DNA of 64,000 nucleotides. It comes from Pomacea canaliculata (Eukaryota > Mollusca > Gastropoda > Architaenioglossa > Ampullariidae). Location of the stretch: NCBI RefSeq assembly GCF_003073045.1, contig NC_037591.1:44953403-45017402 (forward strand), written 5' to 3'. How positions within the stretch are numbered: the stretch's first letter is position 1; every line of letters starts with the position of its first letter. The notes beneath the pieces are model-generated. The model was given only the letters and a program-made list of their open reading frames with translations, was not told the DNA's origin and made no database searches. Shown piece after piece: positions 25,501-36,609 of this stretch. The position numbers and the translations under genes were made by a program.

Positions 25501-26307
25501 GTTAGTAACAGTTAGGTTTATGAGTTTACTTTTCGTGCAACGAAAAGGAGTATTATGGTGACTCACAGAAGAGTAGTGATAGGCAGGCTGGGATTCGACA
25601 CGTTGCAAAAGTGTTAACACACTGCACTACAGGCTGACCAAACAGGCTAATTTTTAGGCAGATAATTGTGTTTGGCCCGCGATTGATGTTAAAACTTTCA
25701 AAATGGCCCTTGGATGAAAAAAAATTCCAGCACCCCAGCTGTACAATAAAAGTGGAGGAAAGAATTGATGGGATGGCGTGGTTCCCCTGCTGTGGGAAGC
25801 TCACGAATGCAACTGTTGGGTCAATGGCGTAACAAGAATTTGAGTCTTGAGTCTCTTCACTCTCTGAAGCTTTCATACACGCAGCCTGATGCCATCCACT
25901 TAATCTTTGAGGATAGTGATAGTGCTTCACATTCTTTCTACCAATGGTCAAAATCTCAGGGTGTACTTCACGCACAACTAATTCCAGCCATTAAAGTTTG
26001 TCACTGAATCTTGTCTTGCATTAGAACCTTAATGGTTGACATTCCCTACAAAAGAGGTAATTTTGATTACAGAAAATCTGAAGGTTACTCGTGCCCTCGT
26101 AAATGACTCGTAAATAGTTCTAGAGTCAGTTGTCTAAATCCGTAGATATGACGGAAGAACCACAGACAGGTCAACTTGTACATCTTACTCGCTACCTACA
26201 TCACGAAACAAACAGCGACTCTGGACAAGGTAAATCAATCTGACAACAAGCAAATAAAACTAGCTCTTGACTGGCTCCTTTCTCGTCACGTGATCTGCTG
26301 TGGGCCG
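25501..26307. other. Intergenic region downstream of GRHPR
   Basis: No certain feature. A plus-strand ORF (25765-26007) has an acidic/Ser-rich middle (HLIFEDSDSASHSFYQW) but no recognised homology or splice context. Confidence 0.3.
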
Positions 26308-29300
26308 CTAAGGTGCTGGTGACGGCAGCATCTGGCCCTGCAGGCCGGCCAGGACGTTGTTGACGGTCACGTGAGACATGGTGGTGCGCGCGCGGCGCGT
26401 GGCTGAGCCCAGATGCGGCAGCACCGTGACGTTTGGCAGCTGCAGCAGCGGGTGGTCGGTGGGCAGAGGCTCCGGGTTGGTGACATCCAGGCCTGCCGCC
26501 GCGATCTGGCCTGACGTGAGGGCCGACAGCAGCGCCTCCTGGTCCACAAGGGCACCCCGGGTGACATTGATGAAAATGGACGAAGACCGCATGCGTGCGA
26601 AGGTGGCCGCGTTAAAGAGATTGTAATTCTGAGTGCCCTTCATAGAGCACGTTGCGATGACAATGTCGGACTGGCTCAGCAGCTCCTCCCAACTTACTAG
26701 CTCCGCCCCCACCTGAAACAGTCATGTGCATTGTGGTATTCAACCTACTTTCTGTATCATCCAGACTTTCGCCATGCTAGTTTCCCGTATGAAATAAATG
26801 AATAAACACTACACAGGCGATTGTTTCGCCATGTTAGTACCCCATACACATTACAGGGCAACACGGATAGGGCATAAATTATCACAAAAGCATAATCCGG
26901 TGGTATTTTATGACGAAGAGATACGAGAAATATTATATTAATGTGTTTTTCTTAATCACACCTAGATTTGTCGAGAAAAACAGGAAGGAAAGGAAGAAAG
27001 GGTAGTATTTCTAAAAATAGCATCGTGTGCATGTGCTGAATTCAAAGAGGAAGGATGCCATCCTCGGTACCAGAACACACCAGGACACAATGTGCTGTTG
27101 CTGATAGTTCTCTTCCAAGTTAGTTTCTATAGTTAAAATGGCCGTACTCAAGAATTTGCTCAAAAGCGATTGTTCACTTGTCAGTCACTTGTAAGGCAAG
27201 TCTTGGACTGTCAGTAAAACGAAGAGATCTTCTACAGAAGTGGCGACTATACACAAGCACGAGCTGTTAAAGCAGCTAGCTATACGAGCTACGGTTGCTG
27301 GTAAAAAGCTTAAACAAAGATCAAGCACCAGATATACAACATGGACAGTTTCTACACCATCTGGTCTACAAGTAAACGTGTGACAGTCACAAACACACCA
27401 TCAGTCGTGTCCTTACCCTGCACAATGCTAGCCACAACTGACAGACTGACAGTGTCAGGGTACCATTCTACACCATCTGGTCTACAAGTAAATGTGTGAC
27501 AGTCACAAACACACCATCAGTCGTGTCCTTACCCTGCACAATGCTAGCCACCACTGACAGTGTCAGGGTACCATTGATGTCCGTGCTCTGAGGGCGACAA
27601 ACGTATGAGGTGAGCTTACACGGGAACACATGAGAGTACATGTACCAGCAAGTAAATTGTGCATGCAGCTATATGAGAAAGAGATGTGTTTACATAGATA
27701 AATATGTATAAAAGTTTTGATAATGCTATAATATTTTAATGGTAATAACAGTCATTATCAGCAGGCAGTTGTAACTACAAAATGAAATTCAATGCTGGAA
27801 ATCAACCATCTAGCGAAAACATTTACAGGAGTTCATCGTAGAAAAACGCACATTTGAAATGTGTTTATATTTTATTAACAATAATACACATGGAAAACTT
27901 AGCTCAAGTGCGCCCACTTAGTAATAGAGAGTCAATAATAATAAGTGTAGACTGCGATGACCGTGACCGTTGCCCATTAAATTTTGGTCGAGAAGATTGG
28001 CTTATCAGTCTGTCGAGTGAACTTTGACCTTTTCATTTTTTTAAAACTCAGTCTGAAATAGAATCTGAAATAGGTTTACTTCTGTAGGGCTGTATTCAAA
28101 AATCACCCATTTCATTTTCTGGGCAAAAATTCGCTTCAAGAACTCAACCTGAGCGATGTTTCTTCATGTGAATAGTTTGCTGGACTCGCTAGACAAATAC
28201 TACTAATACGCAATGGAACTCTCTAGTGTAGCAAAGAGATTTTCTCCTGCTTTCCCATTGGCAGGTGATAATGCTGATGTTTGAAGGATTATATCTTGAA
28301 AATTAAGCGAAATTACGTACTCGTATTTTGGGACTTGTTATTTTAAAATTAACTTAACCCGATCTGAAAGAAAACACTTTGAACTCGTGTTGCCCTTTAA
28401 CTGTGAATCAACATGCAAGGAACTGTTTCGACAAAACTTTGATTTTCTCAACATCGGGATAAGTTTAGCGGGTAATTCACGTGGACTAATAATTTGGGTG
28501 TCACTGATACACACTGATATTTCTGTCAACACAATCTCGGGTTGCAAAAGAGTCTCGAGCAACTCTGAGACACTTCATGGTGGCCATTTTGACATAGGCT
28601 ATCAGGCTGAACACAAAGTGAGCCTGGTGGTGATGTAGCAACAGACACTTGACAAGAACAGTGTACAGGAAAGCTGGAGGACCCTGGGTATAACATAAAC
28701 TGAGAGAGGGTTCGGGCAACTTGCAGTCGGCGGGGAGACACACAGTTCATGTGTAGTACACGTGGAAGGATGTACAAAGCCACGGCTGCGCTCCTCCTTG
28801 GAGAAAGCTGGTATGTGAGGGGCACTGGCTTGCTTTGATACAGAAAGCAAGTCATTCATGCTCAACTGACCTTTTAGGAAGAAAAAGCCCAAAACTAAAC
28901 AATAGTCGTTAGACATAATTTTGGCGTATATAAAAAGAGGTCGACTCTGTTTAGTGTAGGCTGAAAACCAGTAACACGAGGGTCTCTGTCATAGCATGTC
29001 CTGCATGCGCCAGTGACAGAACCCTATGTCCATCCCTAGATGCTGCTCTCTACACTGAAGATTCATCTGTCACTAGAAGTAGGACTCAAGCTACTGTCTG
29101 ACTTATGACCTGTCATCTGTCTCTAGTATGACTAGCGTTGCTCGCTGACCTGACGTCACGTGGTACTCACCAGGTCGGCGCCGGCCTTGCGGTGTTGCTG
29201 CTGCAGTAGACGATGCGCGCAGGTTGAAAGGCTTTCAGGCGAGTGGCGACACCTAGGCCGATCCTGCCCAGCCCCACGATGCCCACTACACTGCCGCTGA

Positions 29301-32300
29301 TTTCGACGCCGCTCAGCCACAGTAGGTCGTTTCCATGCTGACCCCAGACTCCAGAGTGCACCGAGCGTAGACCTGCAGTCATAGATGTCTTCACGCATGC
29401 GCTGAGATAACAGTGTCCCAATGCCCAGTCTTCTAACCAGTCAACATGCATTTAGACGGAACGGCTTGTCACAAGACCCAGTGTCTTCTAACGTGCATTG
29501 TGATTGGACAGTGTACTTGTCACAAGACCCAGTGTCTTCTAACGTGCATTGTGATTGGACAGTGTACATGTCATAAGATCCAGTGTCTTCTAACGTGCAT
29601 TGTGATTGGACAGTGTACATGTCATAAGACCCAGTGTCTTCTAACGTGCATTGTGATTGGACAGTGTACATGTCATAAGACCCAGTGTCTTCTAACGCTC
29701 ATTGTGATGGAAGGGCGTTTCACTTCACACAGTGACATCTGATGTGCACTGAGGAAATATAGAAAGCAGATGTCAGAAGATGGTGCATGCTGTGTGTTAT
29801 TTACATCTCGTGGCTCTGACAAGATCTGCAGTCACAAGGTTGAAGAAAATGCTGCTAATGATTGTTTTGCTACAGTGATAAACTAAAATCAGGACATAAT
29901 AAAGTCTTGTTACAATACATGTAGTTAACTAATTTAAACAGATAACAGTTGTCTCAATACAATATTGAACTACTTAACTTGCTGCTAGAAAAATGTGTAG
30001 ACTGGTGGTAGTGTGGTATTTTTATCAGTTTATGCGTTGTATCATGGAGACAGAGTGCTACATCATGCACGTTTATCTCTGTATTAACGCATTTTATACA
30101 AGAACAAGTGAAAGTATTTGTCAGCCATCATATGTTCCACACCATGACCTATTTGCACCAATGAACTGACCGTCCTGTAAGTGTCGGATGGTCATGAGCA
30201 GCAACGCCACGGTCAGCTCAGCCACAGCTGTTGTTAGCACACCCGGGGTATAGCCTACAAGTATACTTCTTCGTCTGCATTCTTCAAGATCAATGTGTTC
30301 CAACCCCACTGATATAGTGCCCACCACTTTCAGCTGTGGACCTGCAAATATGGCAGCAATATATGACAATACATACAATACACAGCTATACCTGAAATAG
30401 TGTATGATAATACACAGCTGTACATGTAGCAGTGAGTGACTATACACAGCTAGGCGTGTAACAGTGTGTGACAATGCACAGCTATACGTGTAACAGTGTG
30501 TGACAATACACAGCTATACCTGAAATAGTGTATGATAATACACAGCTATATGTTTAACTGTGTGACAATACACAGCTATACGTGTAACAGTGGGGACAAT
30601 ACACAGCTATACCTGAAATAGTGTATGATAATACACAGCTGTACATGTAGCAGTGAGTGACTATACACAGCTATACGTGTAACAGTGTGTGACAATACAC
30701 AGCTATACGTGTAACAGTGTGTGACAATACACAGCTATACGTGTAACAGTGTGTGACAATACACAGCTATACCTGAAATAGTGTATGATAATACACAGCT
30801 ATACATGTAGCAGTGAGTGACTATACACAGCTAGGCGTGTAACAGTGTGTGACAATGCACAGCTATACCTGAAATAGTGTATGATAATACACAGGTATAG
30901 ATGTAGCAGTGTGTGACAATACACAGTTATACATCAGCTCTACGTGTAGCAGTGGGTGACAATATGAGAGTATGTCTCCTTTCTCTACCAACTTGCATCT
31001 CAGTCTATCCCACACATAATCTCTTATCTGTAGGTCAGGGTCTTGAACGTTGCAACCTTCGCTTCTGTCAATCGACTCACAAGCTGCAGATAGTCTTTCC
31101 CTCTTCTTCCTCCAGTTTTCTGAACTTGTGGGGAGTGCACGTTGTGTTGGGACGCACGATGTAGTGTTTGTTCAAAGTATCTTCTGCTTTTTCACATTCT
31201 TCTTCATTTCCCCTGTCAGGCAAAGTTGTGAACATGTCCCCTACTTGTCCTCTTGCCCTCTCGCTCTTGTATAACAACAGTGCACGCCGCTGTCTCTTGC
31301 TGATATTCCCGTCTTCACAGATGAACAGTCCCTGACTGTCCGCATAAGCTTCGAATTCTTCCAGCCATGATATCCATTGAACTTACGGTGTTTGTGTCAC
31401 CCACAGGTTCAAATGGTGATGGTCTGGCCAACAAGCTGTCTGTATATCCTATACCTCCTTGTCAATCCTCGCCGCCATTGTAATATCTGTGCTCACCAAT
31501 ACTCAACTCCGACTGACATTTATTTGGACGCAAACTCCATCGACTGCTCCGCGACTTGTCTATTCTCTGTCCTACTGTCTCCCGGCTTCCCAGCTCATTA
31601 GTCTCTTGCTATAAAAGCAGACTGGGTCATAGGTCACCACTGTCTAGGCTATCTAACGATAAACTTTCTCTAGGATACGACAGCGCCGCTCGCTCACTAG
31701 CTCCCTTTCGTCTCCCTTTCCGTGTTCGCTCTTTGGTAAAAACAGACGAGAACTCATTCCACAAACTGATATAGATATATTGCACGTGCAGCATGTCTTA
31801 ATGATGACAATTAGCTTTCTCCAACACTGACCACTCACACACTTTTACTACGCCAATACAGGCAGTACAATACATACCTATGTACATCATGATATCTTTC
31901 GTAAGAACACACACCACAGCATCTTGTGATCTCTCTCACACCAGAACGTCTACTGATGTTCTCTCTCCCACACACATACATGCACTCTCTCACACACATC
32001 CTGTGATCACACACACACACCAGAACATCTACTGATGTTCTCTCTCACACACACACATCCTGTGATCACACACAAACACAACTGCAGTGGAACTCTCTTT
32101 TACATCACATGCGCCACTCGGACTACAAGGCTACATTCACACGCCCTGTGAAAACACAAAAGTACTATCCCTGAATAACTATTGTTAGCTCCTGGCAATA
32201 CAGTCTGCCATACTAACCCTCATGTAACGACTCCATCTGACACTGTTTATAGTATCTACATCCCTTCATACCTTTATTCAGATGTACGTTCTGTGCCTGT

Positions 32301-32787
32301 ACATATCTCACCCTCCACTATCTGTTCATTATCATTGCAGGTCTGCGCAGTGAGTGTGAGCTATCATGGTCGTGGTCATTATAAATACCCGTTATTATTA
32401 TTTACGGAAATTGTCTTCAAAGTTCCTCTTCTTTGTGTATGTATCTATCGTCCCCTCACTCACCCCATCTTTCGGGGTGTGTTTGTGGGGAGGAAGAGGT
32501 CGAAGTCACCTGACGCCAAGAACTAGTTGTACACCTCCACAAGAAAGTACACAGAAATATCTGCAGCTTCACTTCTTACCTGCAGCGTCCAGCAGCTCAG
32601 CGTCCACTCTGTCGGGAGGCATAACGATGAGTCCGTGCACGCCCCGCACGTGTTTGAGGAAGACCTCCCTGGCGAGAGGGCGGGGTGACCCGGGCACCAG
32701 GCGCACGTCACACGAAGCCTGCAGTCGTTGCTGCTCCTCTGGTGTGAGAGGACAGGTGACGAGGACGGTGGACATGATGTCGGCCAT
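26308..32787 (-). CDS. GRHPR: Glyoxylate/hydroxypyruvate reductase (D-2-hydroxyacid dehydrogenase)
   Basis: NAD(P)H-dependent reductase that converts glyoxylate to glycolate and hydroxypyruvate to D-glycerate. Four minus-strand exons: 32787-32580, 30341-30159, about 29372-29171 (alternative acceptor at 29348) and 26712-26308. Exon 1 starts MADIMSTVLVTCPLTPEEQQ with a strong start context (A at -3, G at +4) and ends LLDAAG. Exon 2 gives LKVVGTISVGLEHIDL and VGYTPGVLT. Exon 3 carries the Rossmann loop VGIVGLGRIGLG. Exon 4 carries NVTRGALVD (catalytic Arg), GLDVTNPEPLPTDHPLL (catalytic Glu) and LPHLGSAT (catalytic His). The product of about 325-332 residues matches the family. One oddity: near 29190-29205 the frame must shift by one missing base to run from VYCSSNT into KAGADL and splice in phase to exon 4. 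The introns hold several minisatellites. Confidence 0.93.
27349..27576. repeat. Tandem duplication, two copies of about 115 bp
   Basis: The block starting ctacaccatctggtctacaa and running through tgacagtgtcagggtaccat is repeated directly with few differences. It lies in GRHPR intron 3. Confidence 0.85.
27577..29170. other. GRHPR intron 3, remainder
   Basis: No additional element or exon recognised. Confidence 0.4.
29465..29705. repeat. Minisatellite, 51-bp unit, about 4.7 copies
   Basis: The unit contains cttgtcacaagacccagtgt and cttctaacgtgcattgtgat. Because 51 is a multiple of three, it stays open in frames on both strands and creates spurious ORFs. It lies about 90 bp upstream (in gene sense) of the GRHPR exon 3 acceptor. 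Confidence 0.93.
30355..30935. repeat. Minisatellite, about 31-33-bp unit, about 18 copies
   Basis: Units of the type cacagctatacgtgtaacag plus tgtgtgacaata alternate with a variant containing cctgaaatagtgtatgataa. In gene orientation the array ends only about 15 bp from the acceptor of GRHPR exon 2 (30342). Confidence 0.93.
30936..31955. other. GRHPR intron 1, part
   Basis: Moderately GC-rich intron sequence with short ORFs but no recognised homology. Confidence 0.35.
31956..32070. repeat. CA-rich microsatellite with duplicated spacer
   Basis: Runs of (ca)n / (ac)n alternate with copies of accagaacatctactgatgt and catcctgtgatcacacac. Confidence 0.8.
32075..32410 (+). mobile_element. L2-like LINE 3' end
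   Basis: Closely related to 52880-53275 along its length (shared tccatctgacactgt, ctggcaatac and cagtggaactctctt) and ending in a ttattattattt tail. It starts in the remnant of the reverse transcriptase C-terminus (WNSLP region) and continues through the 3' UTR. Located in GRHPR intron 1. Confidence 0.7.
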
Positions 32788-33235
32788 GCTGTGGACTGCG
32801 TCGACAGGAAAGACAACGATTCAAACAACTGCACGCTGTAGACTCGCTGTCACACCTGTCATCCGTAGGCTACACACTCGCTGCATGCAGATGACCCCTC
32901 TTATCGCTCCGGATATGACCTCCTGTCAACTCTGCGCAGGTCACTGTGATGACGTCGACATGGCAGGTCACATTATCGGAGCATCTGCACAGTTGTTGCC
33001 ATGTGACTATCAGGGTGAGGGTGATGGGGGGTGGGTGGGTACTGCACACACTTCTCATACATTCATTCAACACACACACAGACACGTACAACACACAAAC
33101 ACACAAACACAGGCCACAGGGACAATTCATTCTGTACGTTTTACATTGGCCTCATGTTTGTCTTCATTATCAAGCTGCTAATGATCTGGGTGATGTCACG
33201 ATCATAATCTTTATACACAAAAGTAAAAACTAAAT
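32788..33235. other. GRHPR 5' flank
   Basis: Sequence upstream of the GRHPR start. It includes a CA-rich run (33065-33110). No TATA element or CpG cluster stands out. Confidence 0.35.
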
Positions 33236-33390
33236 TTATATATCGTGGGAGTTGTATGTTGTACACAGCGAGAGTTGTCTACAGTATATAGCTGGAGTTG
33301 TATGTTGTATATAGCGGGAGTTGTGTGTTGTATATAGCGGGAGTTGTATGTTGTATATAGCGGGAGTTGTATGTTGTACATATGGTAGTG
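33236..33390. repeat. Minisatellite, about 23-bp unit
   Basis: Units of tatatagcgggagttgtatg ttg repeated about six times. The motif acagcgagagttgtctacag recurs at about 33818-33840, so the array may have flanked a longer element. Confidence 0.9.
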
Positions 33391-33439
33391 TGTAGACAAG
33401 GGGGCGGAGATGGTGGGTGGTCACCGGAAGAGGCCGAAA

Positions 33440-33612
33440 ATAGTTTTGCTGATGCATGCGGAAAAAGTGCTGATGCTTGCGGAAAAAGTGCTGATGCTTG
33501 CGGGAAAAAGTGCTGATTCATAAGAGGGCGAAAATAGTTTTGCTGATGCATGCGGGAAAAGTGCTGATGCTTGCGAAAAAAGTGCTGATGCTTGCGGGAA
33601 ATAGTGCTGATG
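33440..33612. repeat. Minisatellite, about 20-bp unit
   Basis: gcggaaaaagtgctgatgct and variants repeated about eight times, with two larger interspersed copies containing gaaaatagttttgctgatgc. Confidence 0.9.
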
Positions 33613-33642
33613 CAGAAGACCGCGAAAAGTGACCCACCCGAG

Positions 33643-33653
33643 GGGTATATAAG
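33643..33653 (+). promoter_or_regulatory. TATA-box-like sequence
   Basis: gggtatataaggaga is a strong TATA-type sequence, followed about 30 bp downstream by transcribed-looking sequence without ORFs. It could be the promoter of an LTR or another repeat; no gene start is tied to it. Confidence 0.3.
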
Positions 33654-34089
33654 GAGACAGGGCAGTTGGTGTGGGAGAGAAAGTATGTGAGATCAAGGTT
33701 CGCCACTGCCAGAAATATCGACTGGCGTCGGATTAAAACCATCTAGAACCCACGACAGTGTTGTGTTTGGTGTTGTGGAGAGACTGGGGGAAGAATCACA
33801 TCTAACCCTGCTACATACACAGCGAGAGTTGTCTACAGTATATATGTCACCTGCACTCTACAGCGCCTTTCAGACGAGGAACATAAATAAATCAAAACAC
33901 AGACAACAATTTAAATTTTAAAAATATAATATAATTTAAAAATCAAAATGAGAAACACAACACAAAACAATTCCTAATTCCTCAACCCCACAGTTCGAAC
34001 ACACGTTTCTTCCAACAGTTTCAAAAGTATTCAATCTTCTTGCACAGTTCCTCTCAAAGTCTCACTTGAACAGCACAATGTTTCCGCTT

Positions 34090-34252
34090 CTTCTTGAAGT
34101 TATATCCACAAGAAAATCCACAAGAAAATCTCACAAGAAAATCCACAAGAAAATCCAAAAGTAAATCCAAAAGTAAAACCACAAGAAAATCCACAAGAAA
34201 ATCCAAAAGAAAAATCCAAAAGTAAAACCTCAAGTAAATCCACAAGAAAACC
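34090..34252. repeat. Short tandem repeat, about 11-bp unit
   Basis: aaaatccacaag and variants (aaaatccaaaag, taaaaccacaag) repeated about a dozen times. Confidence 0.9.
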
Positions 34253-34454
34253 TGGAGAGAAAAACAAAACCATTATTTAGATAAATGTAAATTCACTCTC
34301 AACTATTTCAAACCATGTTTATGAAGTATACACAAATAGATCACACTCATCCAATACAGAAATACACATTCACCGAAAAAATCAACTAAGATTCACACTC
34401 ACCTCAACAGGTTCAATGCTAACAAAAGTACAAACAAGTATGGTACTTCAAGTC

Positions 34455-34672
34455 GGTTCAGGACTTGTACAACACAATCCAAGTCTGGTCAGGACTTGTA
34501 CCACACAATCCAAGTCTGGTCAGGACTTGTACCACACAATCCAAGTCTGGTCAGGACTTGTACCACACAATCCAAGTCTGGTCAGGACTTGTACCACACA
34601 ATCCAAGTCTGGTCAGGACTTGTACAACACAATACAAATCTGGTCAGGATTTGTACAACACACAGTCCGTCA
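34455..34672. repeat. Minisatellite, 31-bp unit, about 7 copies
   Basis: Unit caagtctggtcaggacttgt accacacaatc. It is open in several frames and explains overlapping spurious ORFs here. Confidence 0.95.
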
Positions 34673-35040
34673 AGACTGGTTACAAAACAATAGCCGTCCG
34701 CTCCGGACGCACTGACAACACCAAAGAGACTGTCCCTTCTCCCCGCTCCCGTCAAGGAAAAACCCCAATCACACCACACACATCCAACACACTACCACAC
34801 TCTTTCCTTTGTTCAAAGTAACCACCAAACAACCTATCAACAGAACTTAATTAACACAAAGACCGGCCGGCCATCCTCGTATGGCGCGGCACGCCTCAGA
34901 CTGTTGACACTAACAGCCCCAGTGATAGCTGTCTTTACCACCTCACCCGAACAATTACTTTTACTAATTAAAAAAAAAAAACATGTAAAAAAAATACATC
35001 TCAGCAGGTTTGTGACAAATAGCCCCCCACCAAAACCAAC
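34673..35040. other. Unclassified repeat-like sequence
   Basis: Contains ggccggccat and a polyA stretch. No protein match; likely belongs with the adjacent ORF to an unidentified mobile element. Confidence 0.3.
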
Positions 35041-35508
35041 CTACGGCTTGGTTAAACTTCTACGGAGCAGGTAATCAACCCACATTATCCTTTCCAGTAA
35101 TAACTGGCACAACAAATGCCAACAGTTACAGTCACAAAGCCCACCTCCCTTTTCTCTCATGTTTACTCTGACTGTCTTAGGGCTGTCTACTTCTCTCCTC
35201 TCAGAGTTGGTCGTTTTAAAAGGTTTTATGACACGTAAACCTCGTACATCTCTCCCAGCTTGTGCGTGAGTCACAACTGCAACAGGCGGTGGCGGCACTG
35301 GTGGTAATGGAGGATGAACCGACACCGGCACTCCAAGCTCTACTGCCATGCCAAGCAGGACCAGCTCCAGGGTCGGGGAAACAGGTGCGAGCACTGACTG
35401 CTGACCGCTACTTGTACCGGACAGTTTGGGTACTACGTCACTCGCTGCTGTTGTCCGTCTCGCGTGACCAAGTTTGGGGTGGAAGGGGATGCGGGGTGGA
35501 GGGAACAA
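35041..35508 (-). CDS. ORF of unknown function, possibly transposon-derived
   Basis: A 155-codon minus-strand ORF. Its middle is Pro-rich (PPLPPVPPPPVAVV) and its end is basic and Cys-containing (DVRGLRVIKPFKTTNSERR, GGGLCDCNCWHLLCQLLLE). No domain recognised. The surrounding 33.2-35.5 kb is dense in tandem repeats with a TATA-like sequence, so it may be the remnant of a retroelement or not a real gene. Confidence 0.25.
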   Translation of the reverse strand: MFPPPRIPFHPKLGHARRTTAASDVVPKLSGTSSGQQSVLAPVSPTLELVLLGMAVELGVPVSVHPPLPPVPPPPVAVVTHAQAGRDVRGLRVIKPFKTTNSERREVDSPKTVRVNMREKGGGLCDCNCWHLLCQLLLERIMWVDYLLRRSLTKP

Positions 35509-35615
35509 GCACTGTCAGCCATATACAAGCTCTCCCGCTACATTATATATGGGTGCACTGTATATTGTATATAACTGAAGCAGTGGTTCAAAGGCGAGAA
35601 ATGAGAACGTGAGAG

Positions 35616-35832
35616 GTGGACTGCCGTTTGTCTGCCGAGACCAACGCTCTTGCCACGTTCTCCGCTGTTAGTCTCGGCGAGCCTAAACAAAGAATGTGAA
35701 GAAAGCGGAAGCTATGTAGTCTCATGCCTCGTTTTAGTAGTTAATATGAAATAGAATAAACCGCAAACTTTGTACACACCAGCCTCGTTTAAGTAGTGAA
35801 CTGGAAAAAAAAAATCGTTTGCCAGCAGTCCA
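35616..35832. mobile_element. Unnamed MITE-like repeat, copy 1
   Basis: Starts gtggactgccgtttgtctgc and ends ccagcagtcca. Inside, ccgagac and gtctcgg can form a stem around accaacgctcttgcc. Closely related to 54209-54368 (copy 2). The ends (gtggactgc / gcagtcca) are roughly inverted. It lies about 1 kb upstream of the first SKAP-like exon. Confidence 0.6.
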
Positions 35833-36609
35833 GTGATACAAGTTGGTGGTGCGAGCGGGTGGTACACAAGCACATCAGTTGATGTGATGCATTTACACGC
35901 AACACGCTACATTAGCGCTAGGGGTCGACATCGCAGGGCCAAATGCTCAGTGAGCAAAGCCAACCCCACAAGTTTGCACAAACATTTGTGACATCTCTAT
36001 AAACGCCCTAGCCTGATGCCACAAGTGTACAGACACGTACCGTGATTACAAGCCGAGTTGTTGTAGTTGACAATGTTGTTGTGTGCGGCACACACGCCGT
36101 GGCCCACTGCTACAAGGAAGGGAGAAAAGAAGTGCGCCTGTCAGCCAATGACTAACGCTGTGCAGTGTCAGGAGGATGTACACCGTCAACCTCTCACAAC
36201 ACGGAAGGTAAATGACCTGTGTACACACTGTGTAGACACCACACAGCCACACAGCCACGACATGGCAGCGCTCACACAAAACACCAGGAGCGTTCTGTCA
36301 GGTGAGGGAAACTTGAGTTTTGATAACCTGGTAGGTATGAAATCATGTTTCACTGATGTCGTCTGCTGTTGTCGTTGAAGGCAGCATACACATTAATGTG
36401 CGTGTGAGTGGTGCGCCTCCAAAGTCCGAGGCGGAAGTTAAGTCTGTTGACAGCCTCAGTCTATAAGATCATGGATGTGTATACAGTTAAGTTCGCGATA
36501 AGATGGTCAGCCTGTGATGTACACATGGCTGTGGACAAATCCATAACATACACGCTGCACCTACATAAACACCGACCCACCCGATACACCCTCTTACATG
36601 AAAGTGTAA
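35833..36609. other. Intergenic region between GRHPR and SKAP-like gene
   Basis: No recognised coding or repeat feature. The two genes are divergently transcribed, so regulatory sequence for SKAP is expected here. Confidence 0.35.

Noticed and set aside
34416..34821. Repetitive ORFs of the type TTQSKSGQDLY
   Set aside because: Explained by the 31-bp minisatellite; overlapping frames are all open for the same reason.
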